Positions 1 through 5,968 of a DNA stretch of 10,684 nt are shown here, piece by piece. The stretch's first letter is position 1, and every line of letters begins with the position of its first letter. The position numbers were made by a program, and so were the translations under genes. Source of the stretch: Methanomicrobiales archaeon (GTDB lineage: Archaea > Halobacteriota > Methanomicrobia > Methanomicrobiales > Methanospirillaceae); contig JAAYPD010000220.1 of the NCBI GenBank assembly GCA_012520015.1, forward strand, positions 1 to 10,684. Reading direction: 5' to 3'. The notes beneath the pieces are model-generated. The model was not told the DNA's origin and made no database searches. It saw nothing but the letters and a program-made list of their open reading frames with translations.

Positions 1-579
1 CAGGGAGGTGTTATATCCTTTATGGCGGAGGAATTCCTTTGTCAGAAGGAAGTAAATCATGGAGAGTGCCTTGCGCCCTTTATTATTGGTTGGGACGACG
101 ACGTCTACCAGGCTTGTCATATTGTTGGTGTCACAAAGGGCTAATACCGGGATGCTGACCTGGATTGCTTCCCTGATGACCTGGATGTCGCTTACAGGAT
201 CTGTGACAACGACGACATCAGGCTCTGCATAACGTGGAAGCTTTGGATTTGTCAGGGTTCCTGGGATATACCTTCCGATTATGGGGGTTGCACCGATGGA
301 ATCTGCAAACTTGCGTGCAGGGTACTGACCATACTGGCGTGAGGTGACGACAAGCACCTTTGCCGGGTCATACTGGGAAAGAAACTTTGCTGCAAGCTTT
401 ATCCGCTCGTCAGTCTCCCTGATGTCCAGAATATACAATCCATCTCCGCGGACGCGGTAGATGAAGTTTTTCATATCGCTGCTCTTTTGCTGGGTTCCGA
501 TATGGACGCCTGCTGCTAAATATTCTTCAACTGAAACAAGAGGTTCGTTCAGTTCTATCTCCATTTCATTTCCGTTCAT
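1..579 (-). CDS. rps2: 30S ribosomal protein S2 (uS2), 3' end cut by window
   Basis: Archaeal-type uS2, a protein of the small ribosomal subunit that sits between head and body on the solvent side. I translated this frame by hand: 193 codons are open up to the window edge with no stop, and archaeal S2 is about 200 residues, so only a short tail is missing. Recognisable stretches are AAGVHIGTQQKS near the N terminus, YRVRGDGLYILDIRETDERI, and the core LCDTNNMTSLVDVVVPTNNKG. The ATG at 579 is preceded by a GAGGAG ribosome site about 7 bases upstream. A second in-frame ATG at 564 lacks a properly spaced site, so I chose 579. The start lies inside the end of eno, overlapping it by 14 bases in another frame, so translation is probably coupled. 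It is the last visible gene of the S13 operon. Confidence 0.95.
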   Translation of the reverse strand, partial: MNGNEMEIELNEPLVSVEEYLAAGVHIGTQQKSSDMKNFIYRVRGDGLYILDIRETDERIKLAAKFLSQYDPAKVLVVTSRQYGQYPARKFADSIGATPIIGRYIPGTLTNPKLPRYAEPDVVVVTDPVSDIQVIREAIQVSIPVLALCDTNNMTSLVDVVVPTNNKGRKALSMIYFLLTKEFLRHKGYNTSL

Positions 580-1774
580 AGATACTCTCCTCAATCCGTA
601 TGAGTTCGTTTAACTTGGCTGTCCGCTCCCCGCCGACAACCCCGGTTTTTATGAATATACACTGAAATGCACATCCAAGATGGGCGATGGCTGCATCTTC
701 AGTTTCACCAGACCGGTGACTCATGACCGTCTCCATCCCATGCTGCCTTGCAAGGCGGATGGCTTTACAGGTATCAGTCAGAGTTCCTATCTGGTTTGGT
801 TTTATCAGAACGCAGTTTGCACTCCCATGGGAGATACCTTCCCGGATGCGTCTTTCATTTGTCACGAAGAGATCATCCCCGCAGATAAGGCACTGGTTGC
901 CAGTCTCCCTGTTCAGGGCAGCAAACCCTTCGTAATCCTCTTCATACAGGGGATCTTCCACGTATACCAGGTCATACTCATCGATAAGGTCTGCAATATA
1001 AGTGACCTGATCATCAGGCGTTCTGATAATCCCGTCCCTGTACCGGTAAGTTCCGGATTCAGGATCATAGAACTGACTGGCTGCTGCATCAATACCAAGA
1101 CTTATCTCAAACCCTGTTTCATCAGAGACCAGGGATGAAGCCTCAGCCAGGATTCTGAATGCTTCAGGATCAGGGATCCGGGGAGCCCATGCCCCTTCAT
1201 CCCCTTTTCCTGCATGTATTCCGATTTTTTCCAGCAGGTCATGCACAGTTTTGTGAACAAGTGCATTTGCAAAGATACCGTCACTTACGCGTTCGCAACC
1301 GGTTGGCACGACCAGAAATTCCTGGAACTCCGTGGCATGGGCTGCATGTGCACCGCCGCCGATTATGTTTCCAAGCGGGCGAGGTGCAGAATCCACAAAT
1401 ACTCCCCCAATGTGTTGCCACAGTGGAATATTGCGGGAGTCTGCGGCTGCTTTGGCCATGGCGAGCGAGAGAGAGACGGCAACATTGGCTCCTATCCTGG
1501 AGAAGTTACCTGTTCCATCTATCTCCCTGAGCAGGGAATCAACACCTATCTGATCTGCCGCATCAATACCGATGAGATGCGGAATCACCTGCTCTTCTGC
1601 TTCTGATATTGCAGTAACAGGGTCCCTGACCACTGCCTCATGTTTCCCTGTACTCGCTCCGCCGGGAGCCGCTGCTCTCCCAAGCCCGTGTTCTGTTCTG
1701 ACCTCAGCCTCAACCGTCTTTCTTCCCCTGGAATCGAGGATGGTTCGCAGAGTAATCGCGCGTGTGATAGTCAT
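566..1774 (-). CDS. eno: Enolase (2-phosphoglycerate dehydratase)
   Basis: Cytoplasmic enzyme that interconverts 2-phosphoglycerate and phosphoenolpyruvate with two magnesium ions; in methanogens it mostly serves gluconeogenesis. The 402-residue product is a little shorter than most enolases (about 415-435). Family motifs are in order: the substrate loop SRGRKT near residue 15 and GGASTGKHEA near 38, H143 with QEF 151-153, GDEG 191-194, a metal aspartate in GIDAAAS (D229), E273 in VEDPLYEED, D300/D301 in GDDLFVTN, K325 in LIKPNQIGT, H353-R-S-G-E, and K376 in IKTG. These cover the expected metal ligands, general acid/base pair and substrate ligands, so the enzyme should be active. The gene lies 7 bases after rpoK and overlaps rps2 by 14 bases, the usual place for archaeal eno. 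Confidence 0.97.
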   Translation of the reverse strand: MTITRAITLRTILDSRGRKTVEAEVRTEHGLGRAAAPGGASTGKHEAVVRDPVTAISEAEEQVIPHLIGIDAADQIGVDSLLREIDGTGNFSRIGANVAVSLSLAMAKAAADSRNIPLWQHIGGVFVDSAPRPLGNIIGGGAHAAHATEFQEFLVVPTGCERVSDGIFANALVHKTVHDLLEKIGIHAGKGDEGAWAPRIPDPEAFRILAEASSLVSDETGFEISLGIDAAASQFYDPESGTYRYRDGIIRTPDDQVTYIADLIDEYDLVYVEDPLYEEDYEGFAALNRETGNQCLICGDDLFVTNERRIREGISHGSANCVLIKPNQIGTLTDTCKAIRLARQHGMETVMSHRSGETEDAAIAHLGCAFQCIFIKTGVVGGERTAKLNELIRIEESIYERK

Positions 1775-1781
1775 CCGATCC

Positions 1782-1949
1782 CTATCTCCGTTTCACCGTT
1801 ATCGGAATAACCTCGCGCTCGAACTCCTCCATTGCTATCTCCAGTGGATCAATACTTGAAGTAGCAATCAGGATAGGGGCACCCATAGATATCTGAAGTG
1901 CCCTGGCGCCGACTATTCGGGCTTTCTCATAGCGAGTATAAGTTTGCAT
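1782..1949 (-). CDS. rpoK: DNA-directed RNA polymerase subunit K
   Basis: RpoK is the archaeal counterpart of bacterial omega and eukaryotic Rpb6; it binds the largest polymerase subunit and helps assemble and stabilise the enzyme. The product is 55 residues, normal for archaeal RpoK. The family core is clear: YTRYEKARIVGARALQISMGAP at residues 4-25, then DPLEIAMEEFE and a basic C terminus (VKRR). An upstream in-frame ATG at 1979 would add ten residues unlike the family and lies next to the tRNA. The ATG at 1949 has a GAGGAG ribosome site 7 bases upstream, so I use 1949. The gene follows tRNA-Pro by 33 bases and is followed by eno after 7 bases. Confidence 0.95.
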   Translation of the reverse strand: MQTYTRYEKARIVGARALQISMGAPILIATSSIDPLEIAMEEFEREVIPITVKRR

Positions 1950-1982
1950 GCGTAACTCCTCAAAAATCCGTTGGCACAAGAA

Positions 1983-2057
1983 TGGGGTCGCTGAGATTCG
2001 AACTCAGGTCAGAGCGTCCCGAACGCCCTAGGATGGTCCAGGCTACCCTACGACCCC
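1983..2057 (-). tRNA. tRNA-Pro (anticodon CGG)
   Basis: The minus strand folds into a complete cloverleaf. The acceptor stem GGGGTCG/CGACCCC is seven perfect pairs. The anticodon stem GGGCG/CGCTC has one G-U pair and encloses the loop TTCGGGA with anticodon CGG and G37, as expected for proline. The T arm is CTGAG-TTCGAAT-CTCAG. The discriminator base is A (1983) and CCA is not encoded. The tRNA is embedded in the operon: its first base is the base directly after the TGA stop of rpoN, and rpoK starts 33 bases downstream. It must therefore be cut out of a polycistronic transcript, with RNase P cutting right at the rpoN stop codon, unless an internal promoter makes it separately. It reads CCG codons. 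Confidence 0.95.
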
Positions 2058-2246
2058 TCACTGGTATGGGTTAAGTTCGTCAATAATCTCCTTGTGTGTG
2101 AGTAACATGCGCCGGCAACAATACCGATCCATTCCGAGATCGTCGAGGATCTTTTTTGGATCCTCGTTCGCATCCCGGCGGCGTTTATACTCTTCATAAA
2201 CAGTGGAGATTACCTTTCCGCATGTGAAACAGCGAACCGGTATCAT
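2058..2246 (-). CDS. rpoN: DNA-directed RNA polymerase subunit N
   Basis: RpoN is the archaeal homologue of Rpb10 (unrelated to bacterial sigma-54, which shares the symbol). It is a small zinc protein that joins the D-L platform on which the polymerase is assembled. The product is 62 residues, the usual length. The N terminus MIPVRCFTCGK and the later RYCCRRM give the unusual zinc site of the family: C6, C9, C43 and C44, all present. The ATG has a GGAG ribosome site about 7 bases upstream. The gene sits 40 bases after rps9, and its TGA stop abuts tRNA-Pro with no spacer. Confidence 0.97.
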   Translation of the reverse strand: MIPVRCFTCGKVISTVYEEYKRRRDANEDPKKILDDLGMDRYCCRRMLLTHKEIIDELNPYQ

Positions 2247-2286
2247 CTGGTTGCTCCACTAATTTTATAGCTCATACTAATAAAGC

Positions 2287-2685
2287 TCACCGGTATGATT
2301 TCTGGAACTTCTTTCTTGCCCCACGACCATGTGGCTTCTTGGCTTCTTTCTGACGTGAGTCATTTACGAGCAGACTGCGGTCGTACACGTGATACACGTC
2401 TTTCATCCTGGGATCATTGTGCCACTTGACAATACCCCTTGTAAGGGCTGTTCTGGCAGCTTCTGCCTGTCCCATGATGCCTCCCCCGGCTACCCTGATA
2501 GAGACATCCACTTCATCCAGCACACCAGGAAGCAGCTGAAGTGGTTCAGATATCTTCATTCTGGCAAGCTCGGTGGAGAAGACGTCAAGCAGCATGGAAT
2601 TGACGCGGACAACTCCTTTACCTGGCCGGAATGTTGCCCGTGCAACCGCGGTTTTTCTCTTTCCACTGGTATTTATTATTTTCAT
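2287..2685 (-). CDS. rps9: 30S ribosomal protein S9 (uS9)
   Basis: Small-subunit head protein whose C-terminal tail reaches the P-site tRNA. The product is 132 residues, normal for archaeal uS9. Family features are the N-terminal SGKRKTAVARAT (residues 7-18), the glycine-rich GGGIMGQAEAARTALTRG, and a basic tail that ends KKFQKSYR with the conserved terminal arginine. It lies 14 bases after rpl13, as in other archaeal S13 operons, and before rpoN. Confidence 0.97.
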   Translation of the reverse strand: MKIINTSGKRKTAVARATFRPGKGVVRVNSMLLDVFSTELARMKISEPLQLLPGVLDEVDVSIRVAGGGIMGQAEAARTALTRGIVKWHNDPRMKDVYHVYDRSLLVNDSRQKEAKKPHGRGARKKFQKSYR

Positions 2686-2699
2686 CAGAGGTCACCTGT

Positions 2700-3122
2700 T
2701 CAGTATTTTGCTCCAAGGAACGTGCTGACTGCCCCAAGTGTCACATGTGACGGATTACCCAGCCGCTTCCTGCTTGCATCCTCTATCGTCTCAACAGGCT
2801 GTCCGGAAAATTCGTCCGGGACGCCAACATAGATCCTGATCCGTTTCATGGCCTCGATTCCACGTTCACGCTTATAGGGAACCATGCCACGAATAGTTCG
2901 TTTCAGAATATGGTCAGGTCTTCGTGGGAAGAAAGGACCTCCCTCACGTGAACCGCGCTGGCGTTTCTGCTTGTAATTATTCAGAACACGTGCACGGTTC
3001 CCGGATATTACTGTTTTCTCGGCATTAATCACTGCGATCTCTTCACCTGCAAGGGCACGCTTTGCAACATTGCTGGCAAGTCTTCCGACAAGCAGGCCAT
3101 CACCGTCAATTATTGTTACCAT
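2700..3122 (-). CDS. rpl13: 50S ribosomal protein L13 (uL13)
   Basis: Early-assembling large-subunit protein. The product is 140 residues, typical of archaeal uL13. Recognisable segments are the N-terminal IIDGDGLLVGRLAS, the VINAEKTVISG strand-loop, the basic KQKRQRGSREGGPFFPRRPDH (residues 51-71; only pieces are needed for recognition), and RGMVPYKRERG near residue 78. A strong ribosome site (GGTGGATC) lies directly before the ATG in the 7-base gap after rpl18e. Confidence 0.97.
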   Translation of the reverse strand: MVTIIDGDGLLVGRLASNVAKRALAGEEIAVINAEKTVISGNRARVLNNYKQKRQRGSREGGPFFPRRPDHILKRTIRGMVPYKRERGIEAMKRIRIYVGVPDEFSGQPVETIEDASRKRLGNPSHVTLGAVSTFLGAKY

Positions 3123-3129
3123 GATCCAC

Positions 3130-3495
3130 CTACCTCAGTATCCTTGTCCTGCTCCCTTTCGGGTTCTGGGAGAGCAGCTGTTCAATGCTGATGCATTGCC
3201 CTTTCGCCTTTGTGATCTTGCTTACCGCAGCATCTGAGAAACTCAGTGCAGCAACTGTAACGCCTGCCTCAACAACTCCGCTCCCAAGCACTTTACCCGG
3301 AACAATCAGGGTCTCCCCTTCCTGTGCGTACCGGTTGATCTTGCTGACATTCACTTCTGCGTAGTTTTTCCGCGACTTCTCAAGCCTGGATGCAATGTCA
3401 CTCCAGATCTCAACCTCGTTTTCACGCGACGTCTGCTTCAGGAGTCTGATGAGTTCGGCAAGGCGCGGATTGGACTTATCATTCCTTCTGGTCAT
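3130..3495 (-). CDS. rpl18e: 50S ribosomal protein L18e (eL18)
   Basis: Large-subunit protein shared by Archaea and eukaryotes and absent from Bacteria, so it is a good domain marker here. The product is 121 residues. Family features are the N-terminal helix region (NPRLAELIRLLKQTSRE, residues 9-25), the NYAEVNVSKINRY segment, the VPGKVLGSG loop near residue 66, and the AALSFSDAAVSKI segment followed by a basic C terminus. It starts 6 bases after the rpoD stop and ends 7 bases before rpl13. Confidence 0.96.
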   Translation of the reverse strand: MTRRNDKSNPRLAELIRLLKQTSRENEVEIWSDIASRLEKSRKNYAEVNVSKINRYAQEGETLIVPGKVLGSGVVEAGVTVAALSFSDAAVSKITKAKGQCISIEQLLSQNPKGSRTRILR

Positions 3496-3501
3496 GCTCC
3501 G

Positions 3502-4320
3502 TTACCCTCTTATTTCACTCAAAGCCTCGTGTAATTCATCTGACTGTTTTTTCAGAAACAGCAGTCCCTGTTTTATAATCCCAACTGTAGGTAAAGCACC
3601 GGCGCTCTCAACGGTAAAGAGGAACCTGCGTTCATCCATTCCGATATGGATCGCTGGTTTATCCCCGATACCGCTGTTCAGGCATGCCTGCTCACAAAGC
3701 CGGCATAGTGAACATGATTCAAGAGCGCCTTCCTTAACGCCGATTACTGATCCAGTCACCTGCAGGATTTCCTTAGGGCAGACCTCGACACAAAGACCAC
3801 ACCCGTCACAACGCTCGTCATGGGTGATGACAGGGTAGTTCTTGTAACCGCATACCGTAACAGGGGACCATTTTGCATGTTCCAGTCCTCTTTCCATGTA
3901 TGCCTGTGCCTCGATCACGACCTTCTGGCCCTTCTCAAGCTTTACAACCGGGATATTGTCCTCTGCCGGCCGCACAACCGCATCCTGCGAGATCAGATCC
4001 CCGGACATCACAACGCCCGGACCTTCCACGCTCATCGTGAATGTGACAGTGCACCGCGGGCAGCCTGCTCCATTGCAGGAACAATGGCTGCGCGGGACAA
4101 AGTTATCCGGATCAGTCACCAGCGGGATAAGACCCAGCCGGTGTGTCAGAATTTCGTCGAAGAGTGCGCTGGTATTATCGTAGATCCTGACATCTTCAAT
4201 TGCAAAAGCCATGACTTCGCTGGTCATTGCCCGGCGGAGTGCATTTGCAAATGCGATCGAGACATCGCTCAGAACAAACGATGCAGCGCTCTCTTTTAGA
4301 CTGCTGAATTCGATCTTCAT
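3502..4320 (-). CDS. rpoD: RNA polymerase subunit D with two 4Fe-4S ferredoxin motifs
   Basis: RpoD is the archaeal counterpart of bacterial alpha and eukaryotic Rpb3; it pairs with RpoL and nucleates polymerase assembly. The product is 272 residues. The alpha-like dimerisation part has ANALRRAMTSEVMAFAIEDV (residues 25-44) and HRLGLIPL. A cysteine knuckle CSCNGAGCPRC (80-90) matches the Rpb3 zinc site in spacing. An inserted ferredoxin-like domain holds two complete clusters: C171-x2-C174-x2-C177-x3-C181 and C203-x2-C206-x2-C209-x3-C213. Known from the family: some archaeal RpoD proteins carry none, one or two iron-sulfur clusters, and two is described for methanogens. Its ATG overlaps the rps11 TGA by one base (TGATG), so translation is probably coupled. 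Confidence 0.97.
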   Translation of the reverse strand: MKIEFSSLKESAASFVLSDVSIAFANALRRAMTSEVMAFAIEDVRIYDNTSALFDEILTHRLGLIPLVTDPDNFVPRSHCSCNGAGCPRCTVTFTMSVEGPGVVMSGDLISQDAVVRPAEDNIPVVKLEKGQKVVIEAQAYMERGLEHAKWSPVTVCGYKNYPVITHDERCDGCGLCVEVCPKEILQVTGSVIGVKEGALESCSLCRLCEQACLNSGIGDKPAIHIGMDERRFLFTVESAGALPTVGIIKQGLLFLKKQSDELHEALSEIRG

Positions 4321-4715
4321 CAGACTCTACGACCCCTTCTCCCGCCTTTTGGCCTGATTGAGTCGTGTGGTACCGGAGTTACGTCTTCGATAAGCCCGAT
4401 ACGCATTCCGGCACGGGCAAGTGCACGAATTGCTGCCTGGGCACCAGGTCCCGGGGAACGCTGTTTACCTTTGCCCGGGGCCCGAACCTTCACATGAAGG
4501 CCGACGATTCCCTTCTCCCTGGCTGCCTGTGCCACATTGCCTGCCATCTGCATTGCCGCATACGGGGAGCTCTCATTACGATCCTGCTTGACAACCATAC
4601 CTCCTGAACTCTTGGTAATGGTTTCAGCACCCGTCAGATCTGTTACGGTGATGATGGTGTTGTTAAATGATGCGTAAATATGAGCAACGCCCCATTTTTC
4701 TTTACCTTCACTCAT
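4320..4715 (-). CDS. rps11: 30S ribosomal protein S11 (uS11)
   Basis: Small-subunit platform protein near the mRNA exit path. The product is 131 residues, normal for archaeal uS11. The family signature is clear: IYASFNNTIITVTDLTG near residue 13, RAPGKGKQRSPGPGAQAAIRA (about 78-98), and the C-terminal DVTPVPHDSIRPKGGRRGRRV (111-131). It starts 2 bases after the rps4 stop with a GGGAG ribosome site, and its stop shares a base with the rpoD start. Confidence 0.98.
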   Translation of the reverse strand: MSEGKEKWGVAHIYASFNNTIITVTDLTGAETITKSSGGMVVKQDRNESSPYAAMQMAGNVAQAAREKGIVGLHVKVRAPGKGKQRSPGPGAQAAIRALARAGMRIGLIEDVTPVPHDSIRPKGGRRGRRV

Positions 4716-4717
4716 GA

Positions 4718-5263
4718 TTATCTCCCAACCTTCGCGATCCGCTGGCGTTCGGAGTGAATGTCACTGACCAGTGGTGAAGAACCGGCATACGATATCTCAC
4801 CCTGCTCTTTTGCCTTCACTATGTATCCCGGAATGGTTACACGACGCCCTCCAATGGCGATATGCCCATGAGTAATGAACTGTCTTGCCTGCTTTGGAGA
4901 ACGTGCAAACCCAAGCCTGTAAACCATGGTCTGAAGTCTGCGGTCAAGCTGCTGCTCAACCTTGAGTGCAAGGACATCGTCAATATCGGCATTCTCTGAA
5001 AGCATTCCTGAACGCTGCAATGATCCGATAAGTTCGTCCTTTTTCCGGTCAATCCGTGCCTGGTCTGAACCTGTAGACTGCAGAGCAATTATCTCACGAG
5101 CTGCTTTGCGGTATCTCCGGAGAGCACCCTTGGCAATCCAGACCTCACGCTTGTTTCTGAGACCGTAGTCGATAACAAGGCGGGTCTCCTCTTCAATACG
5201 GGAGAGTTCGAACGGACGCTTGGGTGTCTGGTACTGTTTGTGGTTTTTACCTGGATAGCCCAT
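4718..5263 (-). CDS. rps4: 30S ribosomal protein S4 (uS4)
   Basis: Primary 16S rRNA-binding protein of the small-subunit body. The product is 181 residues with the archaeal-type N terminus (GYPGKNHKQYQTPKRPFE) in place of the zinc-binding bacterial form. The S4 RNA-binding domain is at about residues 107-150, with DRRLQTMVYRLGFARS and QFITHGHIAIGGRRV. The C terminus is basic. A GGCGGGATGA ribosome site precedes the ATG in the 12-base gap after rps13. Confidence 0.97.
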   Translation of the reverse strand: MGYPGKNHKQYQTPKRPFELSRIEEETRLVIDYGLRNKREVWIAKGALRRYRKAAREIIALQSTGSDQARIDRKKDELIGSLQRSGMLSENADIDDVLALKVEQQLDRRLQTMVYRLGFARSPKQARQFITHGHIAIGGRRVTIPGYIVKAKEQGEISYAGSSPLVSDIHSERQRIAKVGR

Positions 5264-5275
5264 TTTTCATCCCGC

Positions 5276-5731
5276 CTAGGCTTTCTTCCTCTTTACACCG
5301 ACGATAAGGCCGGTTCTTCCGGTAGACTTGGTACGCTGACCACGGACCTTCTGACCTGTCTCATGCCTGATCCCGCGGTATGCACGGATCTTCTTAAGAA
5401 GGTTGATGTCATCATCAACGGTCATCATAACTTCATTACCAAGCAGATGACGTTTGGCACCTGTGTAAAGGTCCTTGGGGCGGTTGCTCATCCATGCTGG
5501 AATCCTGTCAGAATAGTTGCTGATAACTTCCCGGATCCTGTCAACGGATGCTTCATCAAGTTTACCCATTAATGCGTTCTTATCAACACCTGCAGTTTCA
5601 GCAATGAACTTGGCAGTATGTCGTCCGACACCTTTGATACCGGTCAGGGAAATAAGAACGGGCTTCGTTCCGTCAAGGTCTGTGTTATGAACCCTGACAA
5701 AGTAATTTATCTCCTGGTCATCCTGGGCCAT
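5276..5731 (-). CDS. rps13: 30S ribosomal protein S13 (uS13)
   Basis: Small-subunit head protein that contacts the large subunit and P-site tRNA. The product is 151 residues from the chosen start. Family features are VRVHNTDLDGTKPVLISLTG near the N terminus, GVGRHTAKFIAE (helix-two-turn-helix region), and the C-terminal RAYRGIRHETGQKVRGQRTKSTGRTG with a basic end. A GTG at 5743 is in frame and would add four residues. I prefer the ATG at 5731 because GTGAGG lies 6 bases before it as a ribosome site, whereas the GTG has none. It is the first protein gene of the operon, 36 bases after tRNA-Ser. Confidence 0.97.
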   Translation of the reverse strand: MAQDDQEINYFVRVHNTDLDGTKPVLISLTGIKGVGRHTAKFIAETAGVDKNALMGKLDEASVDRIREVISNYSDRIPAWMSNRPKDLYTGAKRHLLGNEVMMTVDDDINLLKKIRAYRGIRHETGQKVRGQRTKSTGRTGLIVGVKRKKA

Positions 5732-5767
5732 GCAATGCCTCACTTCAGGGAATTGCCTGTGTGTCAG

Positions 5768-5851
5768 CGTTGAGAGAGGGATTTGAACCCCCGAGTCCCA
5801 AGGGACACAGGGTTAGCAACCCTGCGCCATACCTGGCTTGGCTATCTCAAC
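5768..5851 (-). tRNA. tRNA-Ser (anticodon GCU)
   Basis: The minus strand folds as a class II tRNA of 84 bases. The acceptor stem GTTGAGA/TCTCAAC is seven perfect pairs. The D arm contains GCC/GGC. The anticodon stem CAGGG/CCCTG encloses the loop TTGCTAA, giving anticodon GCT. A long variable arm (TGTCCCTTGGGACTC region) marks it as serine. The T arm is GGGGG-TTCAAAT-CCCTC with one G-U pair. The discriminator is G, as usual for tRNA-Ser, and CCA is not encoded. It reads AGC and AGU codons. It lies 36 bases upstream of rps13 and probably heads the operon transcript. Confidence 0.96.
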
Positions 5852-5968
5852 ATGCAAAATCGCATCATATCGACACTCGCAACAGAATATCTGCTGCTAC
5901 AGGAATTGTGCTTACTAATGTGGATGTGATACCAATATAATAGTTGTGATACTGGCCTCAGCCTCTCC
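5852..5968 (-). promoter_or_regulatory. Probable promoter region of the tRNA-Ser/S13 operon
   Basis: This 117-base gap between the dys-like gene and tRNA-Ser has no gene. On the minus strand ATTATATT (5934-5941) is the best TATA-like box and would place the start near 5910, about 60 bases before the tRNA. It is flanked by two copies of GTATCACA (5925-5932 and 5945-5952) exactly 20 bases apart. A second weaker candidate, AGATATTCTG around 5883-5893, would give a much shorter leader. Which one is used cannot be decided from sequence. Confidence 0.4.

Noticed and set aside
680..1606. Several plus-strand open frames opposite eno
   Set aside because: They lie opposite a complete enolase with all catalytic residues and show no recognisable protein features.
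1950..1979. Longer start for rpoK at the ATG at 1979
   Set aside because: It adds ten residues unlike RpoK, almost reaches the tRNA, and bypasses a good ribosome site before the ATG at 1949.
2262..2269. TATAAAAT box (minus strand) upstream of rpoN as an internal promoter
   Set aside because: It would start transcripts inside the rpoN start region, and rpoN has a normal ribosome site; kept only as a possible source of tRNA-Pro transcripts.
2389..2832. Plus-strand open frame across rps9 and rpl13
   Set aside because: It crosses two firmly identified ribosomal genes on the other strand and has no family resemblance.
3395..4299. Plus-strand open frames opposite rpoD and rpl18e
   Set aside because: Shadows of conserved coding sequence; Cys/Arg/Ser-rich and without domain features.
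5732..5743. GTG start for rps13
   Set aside because: The sequence GTGAGG serves better as the ribosome site for the ATG at 5731, and no site precedes the GTG.
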